Source of the DNA: JASBRS01 sp964496495
Lineage (GTDB): Bacteria > Deinococcota > Deinococci > Deinococcales > Trueperaceae
Reading direction: 5' to 3'
NCBI GenBank assembly: GCA_964496495.1
Contig: CAZBZU010000011.1
Coordinates: 6,765 to 70,764, forward strand
DNA: 64,000 nucleotides
Part shown: positions 24,813 through 33,821 of the stretch, piece after piece
Layout: every line of letters starts with the position of its first letter
Position numbering within the stretch: the first letter of the stretch is position 1
Notes under the pieces: model-generated
What the model was told of the DNA's origin: nothing
The model's input: the letters and a program-made list of their open reading frames with translations, nothing else
The model's database searches: none
Translations under genes and position numbers: made by a program

Positions 24813-25328
24813 CTACGAGGCTTCGGTGGGGCGAAGGACCATGTTCATGTCCATGCCCGCGATGACCGGCGCGGAGTCTACCACGGCCAGCGCGGTGAGG
24901 TCGGTCGCCACCCGGTTCAGGATCTCCTGCCCCAGCTCGGGGTGGGTGCGCTCGCGGCCTCGGAACATGATCGTCACCTTGACCTTGTGCCCGCCGGTGA
25001 GGAAGCGGCGGATGTGGTTGACCTTGGTCTCGTAGTCGTGATCGTCGATCTTGACGCGGAACTTGATCGACTTCATCTCCTGCTGGCGGGAGCGCTTGCG
25101 CGCCTCCTTGGCCTGCTGCTGCATCTCGAACCGGTAGCGTCCGTAATCCATCAGCCTGGCGACCGGGGGCTCGGCACTCTCGCCGACGAGCACGAGATCC
25201 ATGTCCGCGTCGCGGGCGCGCTGCATGGCGTCCCGGGTATCGATGATGCCGATCTGCTCCCCGGACTCCGTGATCAGCCGCACCTGCCGCACGCGGATCT
25301 GTTCGTTCACCTTCAACTCTCTCGCTAT
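24813..25328 (-). CDS. infC: Translation initiation factor IF-3, probable ATA start
   Basis: IF-3 prevents premature subunit joining and proofreads start codons. The protein has the N-domain start LKVNEQIRVRQVRLI, the linker rich in K/R, and the C-domain MFRGRERTHPELG. The best Shine-Dalgarno, GGAGGT, is followed 7 nt later by ATA at 25328. Starting there gives 171 residues and aligns the VNEQIR block as in other IF-3 proteins. The nearer TTG and GTG codons overlap the Shine-Dalgarno itself. A non-AUG start of the AUU/AUC/AUA class is the known autoregulation device of infC. Confidence 0.9.
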   Translation of the reverse strand: MARELKVNEQIRVRQVRLITESGEQIGIIDTRDAMQRARDADMDLVLVGESAEPPVARLMDYGRYRFEMQQQAKEARKRSRQQEMKSIKFRVKIDDHDYETKVNHIRRFLTGGHKVKVTIMFRGRERTHPELGQEILNRVATDLTALAVVDSAPVIAGMDMNMVLRPTEAS

Positions 25329-25391
25329 GGACTTCACCTCCAAAGGGTCCGCCCTGCCGCCGGCCTTGCCGGGCAGCGGGCACAGCGGCTC

Positions 25392-25420
25392 AGTCTAGCA
25401 GATGCCCCAGTGCCCTTCAA
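25392..25420 (-). promoter_or_regulatory. Promoter of infC-rpmI-rplT
   Basis: TTGAAG (25415-25420) and TAGACT (25392-25397) are separated by exactly 17 bp, with TGC before the -10. It yields a leader of about 60 nt ending in GGAGGT, in contrast to the leaderless starts nearby. Confidence 0.6.
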
Positions 25421-25591
25421 CGCGCGCGTGTCACGTCCTGGAGCGGTCGACCGGGCCCGCCTGAGGGGACGGCCGGGCCGGACCGGCCGCGGTGCAGCGA
25501 GCGGGGGCGGTCGCGCGGCGGCGCTCGCTCGCCCCACCGCAACTCCAGGCGGACCGCGCGCCACGCGGCACCGCCCAGGTGCCGGCGGCGC

Positions 25592-25597
25592 TACCCT
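25592..25597 (+). promoter_or_regulatory. -10 box, leaderless-type, for the mqnD leader frame
   Basis: TACCCT ends 6 nt before the ATG at 25604, which is not in the mqnD frame. Confidence 0.45.
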
Positions 25598-25603
25598 TGG
25601 GTC

Positions 25604-25714
25604 ATGCTGCGACCCGGTCACCCCCCGAGCACCCGCCGCGGTGCCTCCGCGCACGCCGCTCCGGCCACCCCGGGCCAGGCCGGCGCCGCCGGCCCGACCC
25701 CGGCACCCGCATGA
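25604..25714 (+). CDS. Putative leaderless upstream frame of mqnD, 36 aa
   Basis: An ATG 6 nt behind TACCCT opens 36 codons rich in Ala, Pro and Gly. The TGA overlaps the mqnD ATG as ATGA. mqnD itself has no evident Shine-Dalgarno, so this frame could deliver ribosomes to mqnD by termination-reinitiation. It has no recognisable domain, and the composition is also what random high-GC sequence gives. Confidence 0.3.
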   Translation: MLRPGHPPSTRRGASAHAAPATPGQAGAAGPTPAPA

Positions 25715-26565
25715 GCGCCTCGAGCATCCGCCTGCGTCTGGGCTACTCGCCCTGCCCCAACGACGCCTTCATCTTCTACGCCCTCGCGCACGGCATGGCG
25801 AAGGACGGCGAGCGGCCGGAGCTGGACTTCGACATACGGCTCGAGGACGTCGAGACGCTCAACCGCGCCGCGGACGCCGGCGAGCTCGACGTCGCCAAGG
25901 TGAGCTATCACGCCTACGGCTACCTGGCCGATCGCTACGTGATGCTGCGCTCCGGCGGCGCACTGGGACGCGGGGTGGGGCCGCTGATCGTCACGCGCGA
26001 GCCGCTCGCCGACCTCGCCGGCCGGCGCATCGCGATCCCTGGCGGCCGCACCACGGCCAACCTGCTGCTGCGCCTGTCGCACCCGGCGACGGAGCTGGTG
26101 GAGATGCGCTACGACCGCATCATGCCGGCGGTTGCCGCCGGGGAGGTGGACGCCGGCCTCATCATCCACGAGAGCCGCTTCACCTATCCCGACCACGGCC
26201 TGACGTGCTTCCTCGACCTGGGCGAGTGGTGGGAGCGCACCACCGGCAGCCTGGTGCCGCTCGGCGGCATCGTCGCACGCCGCGACCTCCGCGAGCCGAC
26301 GCTCCACCGCCTTCAGGGCATGCTCCGCAACAGCCTCGCCATCGCCTGGCAGGACCCCGGCGCTACCCGCGGCTACGTCGCGGAGCACGCCGCCGAGATG
26401 GACCCCAGCGTCCGTCAGCGCCACATCGACCTCTACGTCAACCGCTACTCCATGGACGTCGGAGAGGAGGGAGAACGCGCCGCCGAGCTGCTGCTGGGCC
26501 GCGCGGCGCAGCAGGGCCTGTTCCCCGCCCCGCGCGCGCCGCTGTTCCTGACCCCGGGGGCCTGA
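25711..26565 (+). CDS. mqnD: 1,4-dihydroxy-6-naphthoate synthase (futalosine pathway)
   Basis: A 284-residue enzyme of menaquinone synthesis that converts cyclic dehypoxanthine futalosine to 1,4-dihydroxy-6-naphthoate. The periplasmic-binding-protein fold starts LRLGYSPCPNDAFIFYALAHG. The conserved His-Glu pair lies at 153-154 (AGLIIHESRF). It indicates the futalosine route rather than the classical Men route. The downstream prenylation and methylation enzymes would be the UbiA-family gene at 0.2 kb and menG at 28.3 kb. No other mqn gene is adjacent. Confidence 0.93.
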   Translation: MSASSIRLRLGYSPCPNDAFIFYALAHGMAKDGERPELDFDIRLEDVETLNRAADAGELDVAKVSYHAYGYLADRYVMLRSGGALGRGVGPLIVTREPLADLAGRRIAIPGGRTTANLLLRLSHPATELVEMRYDRIMPAVAAGEVDAGLIIHESRFTYPDHGLTCFLDLGEWWERTTGSLVPLGGIVARRDLREPTLHRLQGMLRNSLAIAWQDPGATRGYVAEHAAEMDPSVRQRHIDLYVNRYSMDVGEEGERAAELLLGRAAQQGLFPAPRAPLFLTPGA

Positions 26566-26674
26566 CGGCTGCGCCCCTTCGTCCGTCGACCCGCTGTGGC
26601 CCGGCCGCCTCGCGGCAGCTCGCAGCGGTGTCCGCCCTCGCTCGCCGTCCCCATCCGGCGGCAGCGTTCCCGGG

Positions 26675-26680
26675 TAAGCT
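26675..26680 (+). promoter_or_regulatory. -10 box, leaderless-type, for the 66-aa gene
   Basis: TAAGCT ends 6 nt before the ATG at 26687. Confidence 0.45.
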
Positions 26681-26686
26681 GACGGC

Positions 26687-26887
26687 ATGCCCAGCTTCTC
26701 GGCCGGTGAAGAGGTCCTCTACCAGGGCCAACGCTACGTGATCACCACGGCGAGCGCAGAGCCGCCGTACCGCTTCCGCCTGGTAGCGTCCACCCCCACC
26801 GGCACCAGGGTCACCTGGGCCCGTCCCGAGCAGCTCCACAAGATCGAGAGCTACACCCGGCCCGTCGACGACACCGAGCGGGCCTGA
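26687..26887 (+). CDS. Small hypothetical protein, 66 aa
   Basis: I do not recognise it. The sequence (MPSFSAGEEVLYQGQRYVIT, then EPPYRFRLVASTPTGTRVTW) looks like a small beta-barrel of the SH3-like kind that accompanies other proteins. The leaderless-type box and normal codon use support it as a real gene. It is convergent with the MnmG-like gene. Confidence 0.6.
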   Translation: MPSFSAGEEVLYQGQRYVITTASAEPPYRFRLVASTPTGTRVTWARPEQLHKIESYTRPVDDTERA

Positions 26888-26913
26888 CGGGTGGCGGCCG
26901 GCGCCGCTTCCGC

Positions 26914-27669
26914 TCACGCACGCCGTCCCCCGCGAACGCCGAGAAGCGCTCGCGCCAGCCGCACACCATCCAGGGCCGCCTCCTCGAAGGGCAGATAGCC
27001 GCGGGCGCACAGGCCCGCCGCGAACAGGCCGGGCAGGCCAGGCACCCCGAAGCCGTCACCGGCAAGCCCGGAGGGCTCGATCACGCGGCAGCGGACTTCG
27101 TATGCCAGCACCCCGTTGGCGGGATCGGCCGTCAGGCTCACCTCCTTAAGGGGCACCAGGCGCGCCTCGAGATCGAGGTAGAGCTCGTCGTAGGCCATCT
27201 CGCTCAGCCGCCCGGCGGCCTCCTCGAGCTCGCCGACGGTCAGCCGGGCGCGGAGGAAGCTGCCCACGCACAGCGCCACGCGGCCGCCCCGGCGCGGTAC
27301 CCCCTCCCAGGTGTCGACTCCGTCCACGCGCCCCCGCTCGTCCAGCAACAGGCCGGTGACGTTCGACTGAAGCAGGTGGAGCCCCTCCTGCCGCTCGAGG
27401 GTGTACTTGGCGGCCCGGTGCAGCTGCCAGTTCGACACCGTGCCGTCGGCGTCGGCGTTGGCGCGCCACAGCTCATGCATCAGCGTCCCCTCGGGGGGGT
27501 GCAGGCCGACGCGGTCGCCAACGGTGTTGTAGACGGTGTCGAGGCTGGTCGTGACCAGCAGCGTGTCGAGGCCGCCGCGGGCGCAGGCGTACGCGGCCTC
27601 GCTGCCGGCGACGCCGGCACCGACCACGACCACGTCGTATACATGCCCGCGCGTGGGATAGCTGGCCAA
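26914..27669 (-). CDS. Short MnmG/GidA-like FAD protein
   Basis: A 251-residue flavoprotein that resembles only the FAD domain of MnmG. The N-terminal Rossmann motif is DVVVVGAGVAGSEAAYACARGG, and the MnmG-like block CVGSFLRARLTVGELEEAAGR and a C-terminal PGLFAAGLCARGYLPFEEAALDG motif follow. The tRNA-binding insertion and helical C-terminus of true MnmG (about 600 residues) are absent, so it should not be called mnmG. I take TTG at 27669 as start, 8 nt behind the upstream stop. It is the third gene of menG - unknown - MnmG-like. Confidence 0.75.
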   Translation of the reverse strand: MASYPTRGHVYDVVVVGAGVAGSEAAYACARGGLDTLLVTTSLDTVYNTVGDRVGLHPPEGTLMHELWRANADADGTVSNWQLHRAAKYTLERQEGLHLLQSNVTGLLLDERGRVDGVDTWEGVPRRGGRVALCVGSFLRARLTVGELEEAAGRLSEMAYDELYLDLEARLVPLKEVSLTADPANGVLAYEVRCRVIEPSGLAGDGFGVPGLPGLFAAGLCARGYLPFEEAALDGVRLARALLGVRGGRRA

Positions 27670-27677
27670 GCGCGCCC

Positions 27678-28277
27678 TCAGTCGATGAGCTTCATCCCCG
27701 ACAGCAGCGGCTGCCGGCGGCCAACGGCCCGCACCAGCACGTGCTCTCCGCGGCGCGTGCGCTGGTAGATGAGCACCCCGGCGGGCGCGCCGATGAGCGG
27801 GCTCACGTCGGGCGCGTCGACCAGCACGCGCAGGTGGAGGGGAAGCGTGGACCGGACGTGTCCGAGCTCGTAGCGTCGGTCGCTGGTGAGGCGGTAGCCG
27901 AAGAACACGTCGGGTGGGTCGTCGCCCGAGTAGACGGCGGTCAGCGACTGCGCCTCGCGAGCGCGGTAGTGCGCCACCGCCTCCCACACGGCCGCACGCG
28001 CTTCGGCCTCCGGGACGGTCCTCACCTCCGGCGAGCGGGTATCCCCGAAGAACGCGGCGGGGAAGTTGCGCGCCTGGGTGTAGAAGCCCTCGCGCCCCAC
28101 GCGCAGCCGCATCACCTGATTGTCGTAGGTCCGGCCCTTGACCAGGCTCTTGAAGTGCGAGATGGCCAGCCCGAAGCGGCGGTCGTGCGACTCGGCGAAG
28201 TCCTCCCAGTCGGGATCCACCAGGGAGGCGTCGGTGTTCAGCTCGAAGCCGCTGAGCGGCGCATCGGACAGGTTCAT
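27678..28277 (-). CDS. Hypothetical protein, 199 aa, coupled to menG
   Basis: I do not recognise this protein. It is soluble, rich in Arg and aromatic residues, and has no signal or membrane segment. It begins MNLSDAPLSGFELNTDASLV; notable blocks are HFKSLVKGRTYDNQVMRLRV and SGDDPPDVFFGYRLTSDRRY. The start overlaps the menG stop (ATGA) and the MnmG-like gene starts 8 nt after its end, so the three are translated as an operon. A link to quinone or redox metabolism is only suggested by this context. Confidence 0.65.
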   Translation of the reverse strand: MNLSDAPLSGFELNTDASLVDPDWEDFAESHDRRFGLAISHFKSLVKGRTYDNQVMRLRVGREGFYTQARNFPAAFFGDTRSPEVRTVPEAEARAAVWEAVAHYRAREAQSLTAVYSGDDPPDVFFGYRLTSDRRYELGHVRSTLPLHLRVLVDAPDVSPLIGAPAGVLIYQRTRRGEHVLVRAVGRRQPLLSGMKLID

Positions 28278-28993
28278 GCTGGCTTCTCTCCTACGTGGAT
28301 GGCCGAGATGCCGAAGGTCTGCAGCGTGTAGCGTACCTGCTCGAAGCCGGCGCTGCGCATGCGCTCGGCCAGCACGCCGGGCGGCGGGAACGCGATGACC
28401 GACGCGGGCAGGTACCGGTAGGCGCCGGCACGCCCCGAGACCAGCCCGCCCACCGCGGGTAGCAGACGCCGGAAGTAGAGGCGGTAGAGCACCCCGAAGG
28501 CGCCGCCGGGCGGCGGCGGGAACTCCAGCACGACCAGCCGCCCGCCCGGCCGCAAGACGCGCTGGAACTCGCGCAATCCGGCATCGATGTCAGCGAAGTT
28601 GCGCAGGCCGTAGCCGATGGTGACTGCGTCGAAGCTGCCGTCCGCGAAGCCCAGGGCGGTGCCGTCGCCGGCTTGGAAACGCGGGCGGCCGCGCCGGCCG
28701 GCCGCCTTGGCTCGAGCGCGCTCGAGCATCGGCTCGGCGAAGTCCACTCCCACGACCTCGGCCCCGGGGGACAGCTCGGCGAGCGTGAAGGCGAGGTCCC
28801 CGGTGCCTGTCGCCACGTCCAACACCCGGCGCGCTCCCCCGTGTAGCGCTGCGCGCGCGGCCTGACGTCGCCAGCGACGATCGACGCCGAAGCTGAGCAG
28901 GCGGTTGAGCGCGTCGTAGCGCGGGGCGATGGTCGAGAACATCGCCTGAACGTCGACCGTCTCGTGCTCGGGGGTACGCCTGGCGGACGCCAT
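28274..28993 (-). CDS. menG: Demethylmenaquinone methyltransferase
   Basis: A 239-residue SAM methyltransferase of the UbiE/MenG family, the last step of menaquinone synthesis. Motif I is VLDVATGTGDLAF (58-70). The UbiE-specific block ITIGYGLRNF is present as VTIGYGLRNFAD, and the C-terminal ISAIHVGEKP matches the family end. TAGCCT lies 7 nt before the ATG. It completes the quinone set with the UbiA-type gene and mqnD. Confidence 0.93.
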   Translation of the reverse strand: MASARRTPEHETVDVQAMFSTIAPRYDALNRLLSFGVDRRWRRQAARAALHGGARRVLDVATGTGDLAFTLAELSPGAEVVGVDFAEPMLERARAKAAGRRGRPRFQAGDGTALGFADGSFDAVTIGYGLRNFADIDAGLREFQRVLRPGGRLVVLEFPPPPGGAFGVLYRLYFRRLLPAVGGLVSGRAGAYRYLPASVIAFPPPGVLAERMRSAGFEQVRYTLQTFGISAIHVGEKPA

Positions 28994-29000
28994 CGCCTGA

Positions 29001-29006
29001 AGGCTA
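29001..29006 (-). promoter_or_regulatory. -10 box, leaderless-type, for menG
   Basis: TAGCCT ends 7 nt before the ATG at 28993. Confidence 0.45.
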
Positions 29007-29076
29007 CCACGGCCTGCCGGCTCGGCGAGGTCCGGCGGCGCGCCGTGTGGGCGGGCGCGTGTCGGGCCGTCGTCCG

Positions 29077-29343
29077 TCAGTCCACCAGCAGCTCGTGGCG
29101 GGCGACGAAGGCGTCGAACTTCTCGCGCGTGAAGTTGGAGAGACTGGTGGCGGTGTCGCCCACGACCAGCGTAGGGACGCTGCGGCGCCCGCCGTTGACG
29201 CGTTGCACGTAGGCGGCGGCCTCAGGGTCCTGCTCGATGTCGACCTCGACGAAGGGGATGGCGAACTTGTGCAGGAAGCTCTTGGCGCGCTGGCAGTCCC
29301 CGCACCAGCGCGTGGTGTACATGAGCAACGGTCGGCTCTGCAA
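29077..29343 (-). CDS. Glutaredoxin / mycoredoxin-like protein
   Basis: An 88-residue thioredoxin-fold protein. The active site is WCGDC (Cys14, Cys17), followed by the cis-Pro region SVPTLVVGD. CxxC with Gly-Asp is closer to mycoredoxins and NrdH-like proteins than to classical CPYC glutaredoxins. Deinococcota use bacillithiol, so the thiol partner may be bacillithiol (inference). The TTG at 29343 is chosen as start because AGGAGGAG lies just upstream; longer readings are Arg-rich non-coding sequence. Confidence 0.85.
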   Translation of the reverse strand: MQSRPLLMYTTRWCGDCQRAKSFLHKFAIPFVEVDIEQDPEAAAYVQRVNGGRRSVPTLVVGDTATSLSNFTREKFDAFVARHELLVD

Positions 29344-29405
29344 CGGTCTCCTCCTGGGGCGGCGCCCCTTGCCGCGAGCGCGCGCCTCATGCACTGCACA
29401 TGAAC

Positions 29406-29435
29406 CTATCAGAGACCGGCAGCGATCCCTGTCAA
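29406..29435 (-). promoter_or_regulatory. Promoter candidate of the glutaredoxin gene
   Basis: A perfect -35, TTGACA, lies at 29430-29435. The -10 is less certain: TGATAG at 29406-29411 (18-bp spacer) or TAGGTT at 29403-29408. Leader of about 60 nt. Confidence 0.45.
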
Positions 29436-29569
29436 CCACGACGCACGCCAGGACGCACGGCGCGCCGCGGAGGCAACCATGCGCCACGGGGCGTGCGCCG
29501 CCGGGCCAGGGCAGGCGCGCCCCGTCCGGCGCGTTGCCCCAGGCGCCTCGCGCGGTGCGCCCGGTCCGC

Positions 29570-29575
29570 TATACT
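29570..29575 (+). promoter_or_regulatory. -10 box of typA
   Basis: TATACT lies 65 nt before the ATG. The leader ends with CGGAGAACGG, a moderate Shine-Dalgarno. Confidence 0.5.
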
Positions 29576-29640
29576 GGCGAGTTGGCCGCCACGCGGCCGA
29601 CCGACGGTCGCCCGCCAAGGGCGCCGCCCCCGGAGAACGG

Positions 29641-31449
<1,809 letters not shown>

Positions 31450-31480
31450 GGCGCGACGCGTCCACGCTCGATCCAGAGCG

Positions 31481-32293
31481 TCAGTCGGCCCCTGCGTAGG
31501 CCGCGTCGGTAACCACCTCGGCCGATGGCTCTGCGACCGTGTCGGGAGCGCGGTGGCGCTCCTCGTCGGAGCCGTCCGGGGGCGCGTCGGCTCGCGGGCC
31601 CCGTTCCACCGAGATGGGCGCGAACGGTGCCTCCTGGCGGGCTCGGGCCCGCCCCTGGCGCACCAGCTCCATGAGGGCGGCGAAGCTCACGGTGCGGCTC
31701 GCCCAGTCGGCGGCCTCGGTGAGCTCGAACAGCTGCCCTCGGCGCAGCCGCTTCAGCCCCGACATCAGGCGCCGCATGGCACCGGCCAGCGTGAGCCGCT
31801 CGAGCGCCACCTCGAAGTAGCTGCCGGCGCGGTAGCGCGCTGCCATGCGCGCCAGGTCCCCGGGTGAGGCTCGCAGCGGCCGCTCCGGGCGCGGGTAGCC
31901 GGGCCTGGGGGTGCGCGCCGGCAGCACCAGCCGCCGCTCGTCGCGGCGCGAGCGCAGGAAGCGCACCGCCTCCTCGAGCTCCTCGAGCAACGCCAGCGTC
32001 GAGAGCGTCTCCTCCAGCGCCTCCTCCTCGGCGGCGACCTGCTGGCGCGCCGGGCGCGGCAGCAGCAGACGCACCTTCAGCTCCAGCACCTGCGCCACCT
32101 GCGGCAGCGCCTCGCTTGCGACCTCCAGGTCGCTGCTGGCGAGCGCCTCGAAGTAGTCGAGGTAGTCGTGGACGAGACGGTACAGGTCGAGCCGGGCAGG
32201 AGCCAGATCGCCGCTTCGTAGCGCGTGCGCCAGCTCGCCCAAGGTGCCCCGGAAATGCTGCTGCTCGACGGTGAACGTGGTCGACTCGGCCAC
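31481..32293 (-). CDS. scpA: Segregation and condensation protein A
   Basis: The kleisin subunit of the SMC-ScpAB condensin. The 270-residue protein shows the ScpA pattern: an N-terminal helical domain (LAHALRSGDLAPARLDLYRLVHDYLDYFE), a charged middle, and the C-terminal winged-helix region TVSFAALMELVRQGR that binds SMC heads. An unusual Asp/Glu/Pro-rich tail of about 40 residues follows. scpB is not next to it. TAGACT lies 6 nt before the GTG start. It is convergent with typA. Confidence 0.87.
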   Translation of the reverse strand: MAESTTFTVEQQHFRGTLGELAHALRSGDLAPARLDLYRLVHDYLDYFEALASSDLEVASEALPQVAQVLELKVRLLLPRPARQQVAAEEEALEETLSTLALLEELEEAVRFLRSRRDERRLVLPARTPRPGYPRPERPLRASPGDLARMAARYRAGSYFEVALERLTLAGAMRRLMSGLKRLRRGQLFELTEAADWASRTVSFAALMELVRQGRARARQEAPFAPISVERGPRADAPPDGSDEERHRAPDTVAEPSAEVVTDAAYAGAD

Positions 32294-32299
32294 GGCGCG

Positions 32300-32305
32300 A
32301 GTCTA
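32300..32305 (-). promoter_or_regulatory. -10 box, leaderless-type, for scpA
   Basis: TAGACT ends 6 nt before the GTG at 32293. Confidence 0.5.
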
Positions 32306-32335
32306 CCATCGCCGCCGGCGCGCTCCGAGGGCGGC

Positions 32336-32953
32336 TCAGTCGAGGAAGGGGTCGGCGCCCTCGCCCGCCAGGTGGCGGGTGTCGTTGACCCGCTCGACCA
32401 CCGCCTCCTCGCCGTTGAACAGCACCCGGCTCACGCCGGTGTGACGCAGGTAGATGCGCTTGCGCCAGCGCGGCCTCTCCACCCCCAGGACGTGCGCCAG
32501 AAGCATCTGGATGGTGCCGGAGTGGCTCACCGCCACCACGTGGTCCTCGGCTCCGAGCTCGTCCATCCACGCCACGGCACGGTCTCTCAGGTCGCTGTAG
32601 GACTCGCCCCCCGGCGCCCGCCGCGCGAACGGATCCTCGGACCACCACGGCCACTGCGGATGGCGCTCGTTGTCGAGCTGGGTGGCGCCCTCGAACTCGC
32701 CGAAGTCGAGCTCGGCGAGGCGCGCGTCGAAGCGGATCTCCCTCCCCGGGAAGGCGACCTCGGCGGTCTCTCTCGCGCGCGCGAGCGGGCTGGCGTAGAC
32801 CACGGCATCGCGCTCCAGCCCGCGGACGTAGCCCGCCAGCAGGCCGGCCTGCCTGCGCCCCTCCTCCGCCAGCGGCACGTCCGTCTGCCCCTGGAAGCGG
32901 CCGTCGACGTTCCACTCGGTGAGGGCGTGCCGGATCAGCGTGAGCCGTCGCAT
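32336..32953 (-). CDS. Histidine phosphatase (phosphoglycerate-mutase-like)
   Basis: A 205-residue member of the RHG superfamily. LIRHALTEWN holds the catalytic His, with Ala where RHG is usual. Acid residue region ELDFGEFEG and the second His in VVAVSHSGTI are present. Relatives include alpha-ribazole phosphatase (CobC) and broad phosphatases; the genome uses B12, so CobC-like activity is possible but unproven. ATG at 32953 is preferred over the upstream TTG because the -10 box TAGACT at 32963-32968 would leave only 3 nt to the TTG. Confidence 0.85.
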   Translation of the reverse strand: MRRLTLIRHALTEWNVDGRFQGQTDVPLAEEGRRQAGLLAGYVRGLERDAVVYASPLARARETAEVAFPGREIRFDARLAELDFGEFEGATQLDNERHPQWPWWSEDPFARRAPGGESYSDLRDRAVAWMDELGAEDHVVAVSHSGTIQMLLAHVLGVERPRWRKRIYLRHTGVSRVLFNGEEAVVERVNDTRHLAGEGADPFLD

Positions 32954-32962
32954 GCGCAACGA

Positions 32963-32968
32963 AGTCTA
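32963..32968 (-). promoter_or_regulatory. -10 box, leaderless-type, for the histidine phosphatase gene
   Basis: TAGACT ends 9 nt before the ATG at 32953. Confidence 0.4.
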
Positions 32969-33038
32969 CCAGGCGTAGGCGCCAACGCCGCGCTCCTGCA
33001 CGTCGTCGGCGGCGCCCGGCCGGGGACGGGGACCGTGC

Positions 33039-33044
33039 TACCCT
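33039..33044 (+). promoter_or_regulatory. -10 box, leaderless-type, for the SDR gene
   Basis: TACCCT, preceded by TGC, ends 6 nt before the ATG at 33051. Confidence 0.5.
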
Positions 33045-33050
33045 CGCGCC

Positions 33051-33767
33051 ATGGACCTCACCGGGAAGTCCGCCCTCGTCACCGGCGCCAGTCGGGGCAT
33101 CGGCCGCGCCGTGGCCGACGCGCTGGCCCGGGCCGGGATGAACGTCACCCTCACCGCCAGGGACGAGCAAGCCGTCACCGCGGCCGCCGGCGAGATCGCA
33201 GCGAGCGGGCCGGGCCGCGCCCAAGGCGTGGCAGCCGACGTGCGCGATCCGGCGGCCATGGAGAGCGCCGTGCAGCGCGCGCTGAGCGCCTACGGCAGCC
33301 TCGACGCGGTGGTCGCCAACGCCGGCGTCGGCGTGTTCGCCAGCATCGACGAGATGAGCATCGAGGACTGGCAGCGCACCGTCGACACCAACCTCAGCGG
33401 GGTGTTCTACACCGTCAGGGCGTCAGTCGAGGCGCTGAAGCGCAGCCGTGGCGCCATCATCACCGTCGGCAGCCTGGCCGGCACCAACTTCTTCGCCGGC
33501 GGCGCGGCCTACAACGCCACCAAGTTCGGCCTCGCCGGCTTCAGCCAGGCCATCATGCTGGACCTGCGCAAGCACGGCGTCAAGGTCTCGACCATCATGC
33601 CGGGGTCGGTGGCCACGCACTTCAGCGGCGACGCCCCCGGGCCCGCCGACAGCTGGAAGATCCAGGCCGAGGACATCGGGGAGTTGGTCCTCTACCTGCT
33701 GCGGACCCCCGAGCGCACCCTGCCGAGCAAGGTGGAGGTTCGCCCGACGCATCCGCCCGGCAGCTGA
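33051..33767 (+). CDS. Short-chain dehydrogenase/reductase
   Basis: A 238-residue classical SDR. TGASRGIG (11-18) binds NAD(P), NAG lies at 90-92, the catalytic Ser141 is in TVGSLAGT, and Tyr154/Lys158 are in YNATK. The Arg in the glycine loop hints at NADPH. The substrate cannot be told. It sits alone, with its own leaderless-type promoter, ahead of pyrD. Confidence 0.9.
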   Translation: MDLTGKSALVTGASRGIGRAVADALARAGMNVTLTARDEQAVTAAAGEIAASGPGRAQGVAADVRDPAAMESAVQRALSAYGSLDAVVANAGVGVFASIDEMSIEDWQRTVDTNLSGVFYTVRASVEALKRSRGAIITVGSLAGTNFFAGGAAYNATKFGLAGFSQAIMLDLRKHGVKVSTIMPGSVATHFSGDAPGPADSWKIQAEDIGELVLYLLRTPERTLPSKVEVRPTHPPGS

Positions 33768-33809
33768 GCGCTGCGGCGGGCGCGCCCCGCCCGCGCCGGC
33801 CCCGCGCCG

Positions 33810-33815
33810 TAGACT
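33810..33815 (+). promoter_or_regulatory. -10 box, leaderless-type, for pyrD
   Basis: TAGACT ends 6 nt before the GTG at 33822. Confidence 0.5.
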
Positions 33816-33821
33816 CTAGGG

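Larger units (their letters stand above)
25329..25710. other. Divergent region infC / mqnD
   Basis: 382 nt between the two starts. It holds the infC leader and promoter (minus strand, to 25420), a gene-free stretch to about 25590, then a plus-strand -10 box and a short leaderless frame that runs into mqnD. Confidence 0.45.
29353..29640. other. Divergent region glutaredoxin / typA
   Basis: About 290 nt without a gene, containing the minus-strand TTGACA promoter, the plus-strand TATACT of typA, and no recognised riboswitch. Confidence 0.4.

Noticed and set aside
29389..29403. Four-codon frame (MCSA) behind the glutaredoxin -10 candidate
   Set aside because: Too short, and dependent on an uncertain -10 choice. 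The gene has its own strong Shine-Dalgarno.
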